A DNA stretch of 49,719 nt, taken from positions 1 through 49,719 of the IMG/VR virus record IMGVR_UViG_3300037993_000263. One strand, given 5' to 3'. The position numbers were made by a program, and so were the translations under genes. The first letter of the stretch is position 1. The number at the start of each line of letters is the position of its first letter. This DNA is from a virus. This document shows, piece after piece, positions 43,483-49,719 of this stretch. The notes under the pieces are model-generated. The model was not told the origin of the DNA and ran no database searches. It saw only the letters and a list, made by a program, of their open reading frames with translations.

Positions 43483-43925
43483 CCATGATCCACGCCCAAG
43501 ACATCCTCAAGCTGGCCCCATGGATGGCGATTGCCACTAAAGAAATCGGGGTAATGGAACCCGGCGACCTGAAGTATTTCCAAGCTACCTCCTGGCCCAA
43601 TCCACCAGCGAACAGCCCATACTGCGCCGCTTTCGTTGGCTGGTGCCTAAAACAGGTGGGTATCAAGGGCACCGACTCGGCGGCTGCGGTTAGCTACTTT
43701 CGCTGGGGGCAGGATGTTGAAGAGACTAAGCCCATAGGGTCAGTCGTGGTCTTTTCGTTCAACACAGGGCACCACGTGAGCTTCTATGCCGGTTCTGGGC
43801 AGTTCCTTGGCGGAAACCAGACCAGGGAACATGAGGTCATTCAGGAAAGTATCCCCCTGAAAAATGCGATTGCCTGGCGCTGGCCGACATTTGCAAAAAT
43901 TCCCGGAGTAGTGTATACTGAATAA
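43479..43925 (+). CDS. endolysin, CHAP/NlpC-like amidase-peptidase
   Basis: A 148-residue peptidoglycan hydrolase with the CHAP-like TIGR02594-type layout: PYCAAFVGWCLKQVG with catalytic Cys49, GHHVSFYAG with His98 or His99, and FLGGNQ with Asn113. The WMAIATKEIGVMEPG opening is also typical. It cuts the peptide or amide links of the cell wall at the end of infection. No signal peptide, so it needs a holin; candidates are the small membrane proteins downstream. Confidence 0.8.
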   Translation: MTMIHAQDILKLAPWMAIATKEIGVMEPGDLKYFQATSWPNPPANSPYCAAFVGWCLKQVGIKGTDSAAAVSYFRWGQDVEETKPIGSVVVFSFNTGHHVSFYAGSGQFLGGNQTREHEVIQESIPLKNAIAWRWPTFAKIPGVVYTE

Positions 43926-43929
43926 AATG

Positions 43930-43958
43930 TGCGGAGATTATGGCCGTTATTCTCCGCA
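43930..43958 (+). repeat. hairpin after the endolysin gene
   Basis: TGCGGAGA (43930-43937) and TCTCCGCA (43951-43958) are exact reverse complements with a 13-base loop. A/T-rich but not T-run sequence follows, so termination is possible only weakly. AAATGTGCG is repeated near 43926 and 43986, flanking the hairpin. Confidence 0.5.
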
Positions 43959-43987
43959 TAATCAAATAATCCAACACACTGAATGAA

Positions 43988-44221
43988 ATGTGCGAAACTT
44001 TCCAAGCAGACCCCTTTCTTAACCCCGGCCTCGAGTTGCATCCGGGGCTTGAGATATGCCGCTTCTGGATAGGGGGCAGGTCTTGCCGGCTTGGACACAA
44101 GTGCCTGACGGAAGGCCAGGAACCCCAGGTTCAGGAATGGATTTGCCCTGGTTGCACCAGTTCGTTTCCCCAGCAGCCCCGGTATTGCCGATATTGCGGC
44201 TGGACGGAGGAAGATGGATGA
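43988..44221 (+). CDS. zinc-ribbon protein, unknown
   Basis: A 77-residue protein with C-terminal CPGC and CRYCGW, a clear four-cysteine ribbon (about 52-72), and further cysteines before it. Its stop overlaps the next start (ATGA). Function unknown. Confidence 0.5.
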   Translation: MCETFQADPFLNPGLELHPGLEICRFWIGGRSCRLGHKCLTEGQEPQVQEWICPGCTSSFPQQPRYCRYCGWTEEDG

Positions 44222-44586
44222 CGTGTCGGGGATTATCGAACCCAAAAGTAGGTCACGAAATGCAAAAGATAGGTCAGTATGTATCGCTTGAGAAAATTCT
44301 TTCTGAGGCCCTGCACCAAGCCAGCAGCGGCAAGGGGGCAGAACGTCATGCCAGGGACGGCGAACCCTTTGACCAGCAACCTATCTGCGAAATAGGCCGA
44401 AGGTTGGGCGTGGGCGGGCCACTTTTCCAAGCAGCCAAAAAGATTTACGAGAGCGAACGGCTTCCGGGGGAGAGGGGCATAGCCGAACTTCTTGGGGCGA
44501 TCAACTATATCGCGGCAGCTATCATAGTTTGGAGGGAGAAAATTATTGCGTTGCCTGACAAAGACGATCCCGTATCTCATCAATGA
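44218..44586 (+). CDS. conserved-looking phage protein, unknown
   Basis: A 122-residue protein. The ATG at 44218 is preferred because GGAGG lies seven bases upstream and it couples to the previous stop. The core GKGAERHARDGEPFDQQPIC and ELLGAINYIAAAIIVWREK resembles uncharacterised phage proteins I have seen near nucleotide-metabolism or lysis genes. No catalytic function assigned. It overlaps the phosphoesterase gene by 41 bases. Confidence 0.55.
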   Translation: MTCRGLSNPKVGHEMQKIGQYVSLEKILSEALHQASSGKGAERHARDGEPFDQQPICEIGRRLGVGGPLFQAAKKIYESERLPGERGIAELLGAINYIAAAIIVWREKIIALPDKDDPVSHQ

Positions 44587-45373
44587 AGCTGTGCGGCTGG
44601 TTTTTTTCTCCGACACTCACGATGGGAGCAGATACTTCGCCCGGAAGCACTTTATCAGGTTTTTAGAAAGTAGCATGAACCACCCTAATGCTTGGTTGGT
44701 TGGCGGGGGGGATCATGTTGACGCCATTGTCCCTGCTGACTTGAAGCGGTTCCAAGTCTCCACAGTTGATACGAAGTACCTGGCTCTGGAAAACCCGGAT
44801 GAATTTCTGGATGCCCAGGCCCAGGACTTTTGCGAAATTATGAGGCCATATCAGGGCCGGATACTTGGGTTGGCCCTTGGGAACCATGAACTTGCTATTT
44901 CCAAACGTTATGGGTTCTCCATCCATCGGCAGATATGCCGGGACTTAGACTGTGATGACCTTGGGTATTCATACATATTGCTCTTGAAATTAACCCGTGC
45001 GGAGCAGGGACGCACCCGGTCTGTCATTATCTACGGAACCCACGGCTGGGGCGGGGGCGGACGGACCGAAGGTGGGTCAATCACCAAATATGCAAGAGCA
45101 GTGCAATATTACTCGGCGGACATATTTGTCTCGGGCCACGATCACGATAGCTGGACCAAAAAGATAGCTCGAGTAGGTATTAACCAAAACGGCAATATTC
45201 AGAGCAGGGATTTGATCTTGGCAAACACCGGCTCTTTTATGAAAACTCTGTCAGATGGCGTGACACCCTCCTGGGCGGAAACCAAAGGACTGCCGCCCCG
45301 GAACCTAGGAGGGGTGATCTTGGAATTGAACCCGGAAAAGCAGGGATGGGTATCGACTACCATCGTGGACTAA
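44546..45373 (+). CDS. calcineurin-like metallophosphoesterase
   Basis: A 275-residue enzyme with the full two-metal motif set: FFSDTHDG (D23/H25), GGGDHVD, ALGNHEL, YGTHGWGG and SGHDHDSW. Such enzymes cleave phosphodiesters of nucleic acids, nucleotides or lipids; the substrate here is unknown. Start is a TTG at 44546 with GGAGGGA upstream; the motif begins only 20 residues in, so the start cannot lie much later. Confidence 0.75.
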   Translation: MRCLTKTIPYLINEAVRLVFFSDTHDGSRYFARKHFIRFLESSMNHPNAWLVGGGDHVDAIVPADLKRFQVSTVDTKYLALENPDEFLDAQAQDFCEIMRPYQGRILGLALGNHELAISKRYGFSIHRQICRDLDCDDLGYSYILLLKLTRAEQGRTRSVIIYGTHGWGGGGRTEGGSITKYARAVQYYSADIFVSGHDHDSWTKKIARVGINQNGNIQSRDLILANTGSFMKTLSDGVTPSWAETKGLPPRNLGGVILELNPEKQGWVSTTIVD

Positions 45374-45375
45374 CC

Positions 45376-45651
45376 ATGCCCGAAGACGCTGGCACAACCA
45401 AGGTCGTCCCCTTCAAGGCAAAAGAGGAAGTGCGCCTATATCCTTGGCATTGCTGCGGAATGTGTCATAATATGAACATGGCCGACGGGATGTGCTGCCT
45501 ATATCCCGAAGATATCCCGGTACACCCCAAGCGGTTCGGGTGCAACTTCTGGCAATGCCGAGTCTGCGGGAATGACCATATCAATCACCGGCGGCAGTGG
45601 CTGGACCATTCAGATTGCCTTAGGGAATCCACAGTGAATGTGTCCCCTTGA
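45376..45651 (+). CDS. Cys-rich metal-binding protein, unknown
   Basis: A 91-residue protein with many cysteines: HCCGMCHN, MCCLYP, GCNFWQCRVCGND and a final histidine/cysteine cluster. It probably binds two or more zinc ions. It begins two bases after the phosphoesterase stop; function unknown. Confidence 0.5.
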   Translation: MPEDAGTTKVVPFKAKEEVRLYPWHCCGMCHNMNMADGMCCLYPEDIPVHPKRFGCNFWQCRVCGNDHINHRRQWLDHSDCLRESTVNVSP

Positions 45652-45733
45652 AGGGCGAATTTGGGTGTTTGTGGGGTACGGGTCTTGACTAAACAGGACA
45701 ACTAATCGCCTGCGGGCGGGGAAGGAGTGAAGC

Positions 45734-45916
45734 ATGGTCAACTGGCTAATGGGTAAAAAGACTTACTTCGTGGCATTGGGGATTGCTCTGGATGTGTTTG
45801 CTCACCAGATGAGCTGGTGCAGCGATAACACCTTTCAAGCGATCCTGGGTTTCCTGGGTGCCGGTGGTGTGGCCGCAATGCGGTCAGCCGTAGCCAAAGC
45901 TGGGAATGGAGGTTAA
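45734..45916 (+). CDS. small membrane protein, holin candidate
   Basis: A 60-residue protein with GAAGGAG upstream and one or two hydrophobic helices (YFVALGIALDVFAHQM and FQAILGFLGAGGVAAM). Size and position near the endolysin fit a holin or antiholin, but there is no family signature. Confidence 0.5.
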   Translation: MVNWLMGKKTYFVALGIALDVFAHQMSWCSDNTFQAILGFLGAGGVAAMRSAVAKAGNGG

Positions 45917-45919
45917 TCT

Positions 45920-46054
45920 ATGCTAACCATCATCCTTGAGGTCTTCGCTTTCGTGCTGTTCTGCCTGGGGGCGTGGGGTGTGCCGTCCCGGTTTAATCTG
46001 GTGTCTGCCGGCCTGGCCTTCTACATGGCGGCCATACTGTCTGGGCTGCGATAA
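45920..46054 (+). CDS. very small two-span membrane protein, holin candidate
   Basis: A 44-residue protein with GGAGG close upstream and two hydrophobic stretches (ILEVFAFVLFCLGAWG and LVSAGLAFYMAAILSG) joined by a short turn. It directly follows the other small membrane gene, so the pair could work together as holin and regulator. Inference only. Confidence 0.5.
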   Translation: MLTIILEVFAFVLFCLGAWGVPSRFNLVSAGLAFYMAAILSGLR

Positions 46055-46098
46055 CCTGCTCCTTTGGGGCGGTACAAAACTGAGAAAGGAATAATCCA

Positions 46099-46563
46099 AT
46101 GAAAAAAGTAATTACGTTTTTAGGTCACGGCCTGTTAATCCTGGCCCTGGGAACCTGCCTGTGTCTGGTAGGCTGTTGTCAAAACCCGATGGGCGCAAAC
46201 CTCCCCGCTGGTACGGCTATCCCGGCTGGGACCACCTTGAACAAGTCGGCTCAGAATTGCCTGTATGACATCGAGGCCGATTTCTGCGCCAACAAAAAGG
46301 CTATCCTGGCCGATATGAATACGGCAGAGATTACCATTCAGGCCCTCCAAGCGACGCCTATTGGTAGCCTGTCCCCCGTAGAGGTGGTGGCGTTGCAGGC
46401 GGCGGAGTTAGTCGTTTCAACCGGCCTGAATATCCTGGAATCTACTTCGTGTCCCAATGACACCGATGTTGCCACTGTGCAGGCGAAGTCGGTGGCTCTG
46501 GCCAAAGCCCGGGCCAACCTTAATGCGGTTCGTTACCAGCAGCACAAGAAGCTGATTCCCTAA
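46099..46563 (+). CDS. lipoprotein, unknown
   Basis: A 154-residue protein with a lipoprotein signal (MKKVITFLGH, hydrophobic core, lipobox LVGC) and a helical mature domain with several Cys and Ala-rich helices. Probably anchored to the outer membrane. Could serve in lysis (outer-membrane spanin) or in surface change; it is long for a spanin. Confidence 0.6.
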   Translation: MKKVITFLGHGLLILALGTCLCLVGCCQNPMGANLPAGTAIPAGTTLNKSAQNCLYDIEADFCANKKAILADMNTAEITIQALQATPIGSLSPVEVVALQAAELVVSTGLNILESTSCPNDTDVATVQAKSVALAKARANLNAVRYQQHKKLIP

Positions 46564-46576
46564 CCTCTCACCGACG

Positions 46577-46602
46577 GGGGCTGGGAAACTGGCCCCTTTT
46601 TT
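46577..46602 (+). terminator. intrinsic terminator with GAAA tetraloop
   Basis: GGGGCTGG and CTGGCCCC (46577-46596) form an 8-bp stem including two G-U pairs, closed by a GAAA tetraloop and followed by six T (46597-46602). A typical strong intrinsic terminator after the lipoprotein gene; the next gene starts ten bases on. Confidence 0.75.
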
Positions 46603-46611
46603 GGAGTGGCA

Positions 46612-46848
46612 ATGTCAGATACCCTGCAATCAGTCTTGGAAGATTTAGCTAAGCAGCCAAGGATTACCCTAATGGTGGGAGGGGGAGGCCCGGAATGGAA
46701 ACCCATAGGCTTGTTAAGGGCTATGTCCCCTGAGTATCTGGCCCAGCCGGTGTATATGGAAGGCTCACAAATTCACCGGGTAGTTGACGGCAAGTGCATT
46801 CTGGACCCGCCGCCCCTGTACTGGGTTAGCGGCGGAGTGGCGGATTAA
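46612..46848 (+). CDS. small protein, unknown
   Basis: A 78-residue protein starting MSDTLQSVLEDLA with GGAG five bases upstream. Mixed helix then strands (PRITLMVGGGGPEWKPIGLL). No recognised family. It is the first gene after a terminator, so it needs its own promoter or read-through. Confidence 0.5.
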   Translation: MSDTLQSVLEDLAKQPRITLMVGGGGPEWKPIGLLRAMSPEYLAQPVYMEGSQIHRVVDGKCILDPPPLYWVSGGVAD

Positions 46849-46871
46849 ACTCCTTGAGGAGGGAAGAAGAA

Positions 46872-47063
46872 GTGAGAATAATCCTCATAGCTGTAATCCT
46901 CCTAACCGGCTGCACGATTCAGGTTGGCTCCCCGAACCTCCCGGCCATTCAGTTGACAGCCCCGGTCCAGGTTGGGGCGACCTCCGGCCCTATGGTAAAT
47001 GTTGATCCGGTTATAACCATTAATGGAAGGCTGTTTGTTCCAGATACGAAAGGAGGGAAATAA
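46872..47063 (+). CDS. small lipoprotein, outer-membrane spanin candidate
   Basis: A 63-residue protein from a GTG with GGAGGGAAG upstream. MRIILIAVILLTGC is a short lipoprotein signal, leaving about 50 mature residues rich in Pro, Val and Ile. Size and type fit an o-spanin, but no matching inner-membrane spanin is obvious next to it. Confidence 0.5.
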   Translation: MRIILIAVILLTGCTIQVGSPNLPAIQLTAPVQVGATSGPMVNVDPVITINGRLFVPDTKGGK

Positions 47064-47064
47064 G

Positions 47065-47886
47065 ATGAAGTGGCTAATTCCTTGGCTACGGAATCTGTTT
47101 ACGGGTAGCCCCCCAAGGATGCTGGGCGCTAAGCCGTCCCGCCATGACCTGCGTACTCTGAGGATTGCTAATTATTTAACCGTAGCTAAGGAATGGCCCC
47201 CTGCCCCGCCTGAAAGAACATGGAGCAAGGCGGTCACGGTCCCCTGGGGAATGCTGGCCAATGATACCCTGGGTGACTGCACACTCGCTGGTATCTGTCA
47301 TTTCTTCATGGTGGCGGCTGCCAACAATGGCAAGCAAATTCAGTTCGACCCGGCTGTCATTTCCAAAATCTACCTGTCCCTGACCGGGGGCCAGGATACG
47401 GGGCTGCAACTACTGGACGTGCTGAAGTATGCTTTTAACACCGGCATACCGGACACTGCTGGCACGGTCCACAGAATCGGTGCCTACGCCCAAGCCAATA
47501 TCCTGGACCTTCAGGAAGTCATGGCGGTCATCAACCTATTTGGCCCGATGTATTCCGGGGTGGCCCTGCCCAATACTTGTAAGGATCAAGTCGTATGGGA
47601 TGTGACCGACCCGAGCCTGACAGGGGATGCGGCACCGGATAGCTGGGGGTCGCACTGCGTCCCCATCTCCGATTATGCTGACTTTGGCAAGGGGTGCATC
47701 ACCTGGGGCGAGTTAATGGAAATGACCAAGACTTTCTTTGCGGCCTATTTCTTTGAAGGGTGGGCACTATTCACTGAGGATTGGATTAAAAATGGTATAG
47801 CCCCCAATGGGTTTAATAAAGCTGACCTGGTGGCTGATATGCAGACGGTCACGGGGCCTCCGCAGACGGAACAATATGGAAACTAA
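47065..47886 (+). CDS. papain-like cysteine peptidase, putative
   Basis: A 273-residue protein. LANDTLGDCTLAGICHFF (Cys72) and DSWGSHCVPISDYADFGKG (His197) with a following ITWG resemble the Cys and His centres of papain-like/C39-like phage peptidases. Family members I recognise have the same DxxGDC and GGHxV patterns. Substrate is unknown; a virion-maturation, cell-wall or host-target role is possible. The ATG at 47065 follows AGGAGGG. No signal peptide is clear, although the N-terminus is hydrophobic. Confidence 0.6.
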   Translation: MKWLIPWLRNLFTGSPPRMLGAKPSRHDLRTLRIANYLTVAKEWPPAPPERTWSKAVTVPWGMLANDTLGDCTLAGICHFFMVAAANNGKQIQFDPAVISKIYLSLTGGQDTGLQLLDVLKYAFNTGIPDTAGTVHRIGAYAQANILDLQEVMAVINLFGPMYSGVALPNTCKDQVVWDVTDPSLTGDAAPDSWGSHCVPISDYADFGKGCITWGELMEMTKTFFAAYFFEGWALFTEDWIKNGIAPNGFNKADLVADMQTVTGPPQTEQYGN

Positions 47887-47938
47887 CAATCAAATCCTGA
47901 GGATTCTTCAGGAAATAAAAGAACAAGGAGATAATCAA

Positions 47939-48247
47939 ATGGCGGACCTGAGTAAGTTGACTACGGACATCACGAAGTTAATCGCTGACATCGCTACGAT
48001 GATTAGCAACCAGGCGAATCAGCAGGCACAGGTCACGGCCCTGCAGGGCCAGATTACAACCCTCACAACTCAGAACGCCGCGTTGCAGGCCCAGATTGCG
48101 TCGGACCCTGCCGGGCAGCCCGCGGTGGACAACCTTGATGCCCAAGTGGCGGCTGCGGATGCTTCCCTGGTGGCGGCGTTCCCAGCGGCGGCTTCAAAGC
48201 CTGCGCCCGTGGCAAACCAAGCACCTCCCCCTCCGATAGTAATCTAA
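47939..48247 (+). CDS. coiled-coil protein, unknown
   Basis: A 102-residue protein: a long heptad-like helix (TALQGQITTLTTQNAALQAQ) and a Pro/Ala-rich C-terminus (NQAPPPPIVI). The start at 47939 has AAGGAG at ideal spacing. An in-frame ATG at 47876, overlapping the previous stop, would add 21 residues of coiled coil and may also be used. Resembles small phage proteins near lysis genes; function unknown. Confidence 0.55.
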   Translation: MADLSKLTTDITKLIADIATMISNQANQQAQVTALQGQITTLTTQNAALQAQIASDPAGQPAVDNLDAQVAAADASLVAAFPAAASKPAPVANQAPPPPIVI

Positions 48248-48278
48248 TAGCTGACCTACCAGGAGTAGAAACAGTAAC

Positions 48279-48300
48279 GGGGCCGTCAATGGGCGGCCCC
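48279..48300. terminator. convergent-gene hairpin
   Basis: GGGGCCG (48279-48285) pairs with CGGCCCC (48294-48300) around an eight-base loop, 30 bases after the last rightward gene. No T-run follows, so it could be a weak terminator or transcription-barrier hairpin between convergent genes. Confidence 0.5.
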
Positions 48301-48310
48301 AGCCTGAGCC

Positions 48311-48335
48311 AGTTGTTGCAAAATTTGCAACAACT
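48311..48335. repeat. 25-base palindrome with 12-base arms
   Basis: AGTTGTTGCAAA (48311-48322), one centre base, TTTGCAACAACT (48324-48335). The arms are exact reverse complements. It is A/T-rich at its centre and next to a GC hairpin, between convergent genes. It could be a protein-binding site or, as RNA, a stop for transcription from the right. Confidence 0.6.
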
Positions 48336-48358
48336 CATAACGGATGGCCCCCTTTATA

Positions 48359-48604
48359 TCACTTCCCCTTCTTTTTGTAGCGGATCAGGAAAGCTTCGGC
48401 CTTCAACCTTAACCCAGAGTAACCTACGTGCACCGGCCAGGCCACAGGTGATGCAAGGCACTCGGCAAACTCCACTGCCTGCTCCTTAATCTGGGTGAGT
48501 TCGGCCTTGAGGGTTTCCACCTGAGCGCTCGGCCCATGAACCGGACATTCCACCCGGAAAATAGGGTCAGGTCCACCAGGTTTGTAACAAGTGCATTCCA
48601 TCAT
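48359..48604 (-). CDS. small protein with N-terminal CxC/C site, unknown
   Basis: An 81-residue leftward protein starting at ATGATG after AAGGAGGA. MMECTCYKPGG with a later ECPVHG could hold a metal, followed by a helix (QVETLKAELTQIKEQAVEFA) and a basic end. It lies downstream of the recombination-type gene. No family recognised. Confidence 0.55.
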   Translation of the reverse strand: MMECTCYKPGGPDPIFRVECPVHGPSAQVETLKAELTQIKEQAVEFAECLASPVAWPVHVGYSGLRLKAEAFLIRYKKKGK

Positions 48605-48650
48605 TCCTCCTTGGGGACCCGCCTTCGCAGGCCCCCTTGCCCTTGCTGGT

Positions 48651-49719
48651 TTAATCCGCCTTGGCGTAAAATTCCAGGGCCTTGAGGCCATCGGGCTCGG
48701 TCAGTTCATCCAACCTGGAAACCTGATAGTCGAAAGCGATCATGTCAGGGTCAATGCCCCTTTCTTTGCATAGTGCCTCGATCTTGGCTATGGTCTCCCG
48801 CGTAATCGCCTGGGGGCCTACGGTGTCTTCTGCGGCCTTGTGTGGCTGATATGAACCATCGGGACGGATTACACCAGAAGTCTTATCCTGGGACGGCTCA
48901 GGGCCTTTGGGGCGGCCTGGCTTCTTTTTCTCGGGGGGTGCTTCTGTGGGCTTCGCTGTTGGAGCTTCAAACCAGTCAGCAACCGAACTCATGCCATCCT
49001 TGAGCGAGTTATAGATTTTCCGCAGAGCAATAACCTGGGCCGCGGTGATGCTTTCCAGTTTGCGCTGAATCCGGGCCTCAACCATTTCCTTGTTGACCCC
49101 GTATTTCTCAAAGGCCCCCAGCATCTTTAGGGTGGCCTCCGGGGTGATGTCAGCCTTGGCCTTGAGGGTGGCTTCGCATTGCTCTACGGCAGACTCCACC
49201 ACGTCACCAGGGATGATTCCCAAGATACAGGCCCGGAGCCTTCTGGCCCCCTGGTTCGCCACCATCTCGTAAATGTCCCGCGGATCTTCCAGGGAATAAG
49301 ACCCTTTCCGGGTGTGCCGCATATGTTTCACTTGGAAAACCTTGATCTGGCGGGTGTTGGTTTCCAAGTCCCAGGCATAGGCTTCCACAGTGCTTTCGCC
49401 CATGCGCTGTTCCAGTTCCCTAATACCGAACTGGATATTGCCCCACTGCTGGGCGATAGCCTCAGCCAGCCGGATGGACGGCCCGGAGATGTCCGTACCG
49501 CCGCGGGCGTAGGTATATAAGGCCCCTTCCGCCAGTCCAGGACGCTGGCAGGCGATCATAATACGTTCCGCCGCCTTGACTTGATTCCGGGGGAACCTCT
49601 TGGCGACCATCATTGAAGCCTGAACCTCGGCCACTTCTCTCTGCACCGCCGCGTCAGCCATGACCGCCGGTAACTCGGCCTGGATGGCTGGGGCATTAAA
49701 GGCGGGTTCCCCGGTGTAC
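48651..49719 (-). CDS. phage recombination-associated protein (partial)
   Basis: The visible 355 residues belong to a widespread phage family encoded in recombination/replication regions. Landmarks: VQASMMVAKRFPRN, the GGTDISGPSIRLAEAIAQQW stretch, VEAYAWDLETN, EDPRDIYEMVANQGARRLRA and IIPGDVV. It may be a single-strand annealing-type protein, but this is unproven. The C-terminus is a Pro/Lys-rich linker plus a small helical domain. Although an ATG lies at 49661, the frame stays open and protein-like to the window edge (GEPAFNAPAIQAELPAV), so the real start is probably outside. Confidence 0.6.
   Translation of the reverse strand, partial: YTGEPAFNAPAIQAELPAVMADAAVQREVAEVQASMMVAKRFPRNQVKAAERIMIACQRPGLAEGALYTYARGGTDISGPSIRLAEAIAQQWGNIQFGIRELEQRMGESTVEAYAWDLETNTRQIKVFQVKHMRHTRKGSYSLEDPRDIYEMVANQGARRLRACILGIIPGDVVESAVEQCEATLKAKADITPEATLKMLGAFEKYGVNKEMVEARIQRKLESITAAQVIALRKIYNSLKDGMSSVADWFEAPTAKPTEAPPEKKKPGRPKGPEPSQDKTSGVIRPDGSYQPHKAAEDTVGPQAITRETIAKIEALCKERGIDPDMIAFDYQVSRLDELTEPDGLKALEFYAKAD

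Noticed and set aside
1-49719. CRISPR arrays, tRNA genes or an integrase with attachment sites
   Set aside because: I found no regularly spaced repeats, no cloverleaf-like sequence and no tyrosine or serine recombinase motifs. An integrase could lie outside the window.

Overview
The window reads as most of the genome of a short-tailed (podovirus-type) double-stranded DNA phage. The head genes form a recognisable P22-like series: small and large terminase, P22-type portal, scaffold, P22-type coat, gp4-like and gp10-like connector proteins, then internal (DNA-ejection) proteins ending in a 2548-residue polyvalent virion protein. Genes are tightly packed, mostly on the + strand, with ATGA/TAATG/GTGA overlaps and Shine-Dalgarno sites. 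Lipoprotein and Sec signal peptides point to a Gram-negative host. A short ArgA-type acetyltransferase resembles forms I associate with Desulfobacterota-like bacteria, but that is only a hint. I saw no integrase, tRNA gene or CRISPR array.

Layout. 1-1.5 kb: a RusA-like resolvase, a Mom-like GNAT protein (possible DNA modification) and a small metal-binding protein. 1.5-2.9 kb: five small leftward genes ending in a clear terminator. 2.9-3.9 kb: a gene-free divergent control region with a perfect 11-bp hairpin and repeated 11-mers. 3.9-6.0 kb: small rightward genes, a lipoprotein and a DUF559-type nuclease fused to a zinc ribbon. 6.0-16.1 kb: packaging, portal, scaffold and coat. 16.2-18.8 kb: a glycosyltransferase/glycosyltransferase/methyltransferase fusion and a GT11 (alpha-1,2-fucosyltransferase-like) enzyme inserted among the head genes. 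18.8-33.7 kb: connector, tail-fibre-like and internal virion proteins. 33.7-34.0 kb: a decayed duplicate piece of the giant gene. 34.0-37.0 kb: a four-gene metabolic cassette. 37.0-42.9 kb: adhesin, fibre, tailspike and SGNH-hydrolase proteins, almost all with Sec signal peptides. 43.0-48.2 kb: a lysis region with endolysin, membrane proteins, lipoproteins, a calcineurin-like phosphoesterase and a papain-like cysteine peptidase. 48.4 kb to the end: leftward genes, including a recombination-type protein that runs off the window.

The most unusual system is the cassette at 34039-36951. Two guanidino-group-modifying enzyme folds (DDAH/amidinotransferase-like and agmatine-deiminase/PAD-like) lie directly beside two pyruvoyl-dependent decarboxylase folds (phosphatidylserine-decarboxylase-like and a SpeD/S-adenosylmethionine-decarboxylase-like protein). 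The first three genes overlap and the fourth follows after 18 bases. With the ArgA-like acetyltransferase at 12.7 kb, this suggests phage-directed arginine, agmatine or polyamine chemistry. A second oddity is that at least six fibre-like or adhesin-like proteins begin with Sec signal peptides, which is not how phage tail proteins normally work. All functional statements come from reading sequence motifs; no database search was run.
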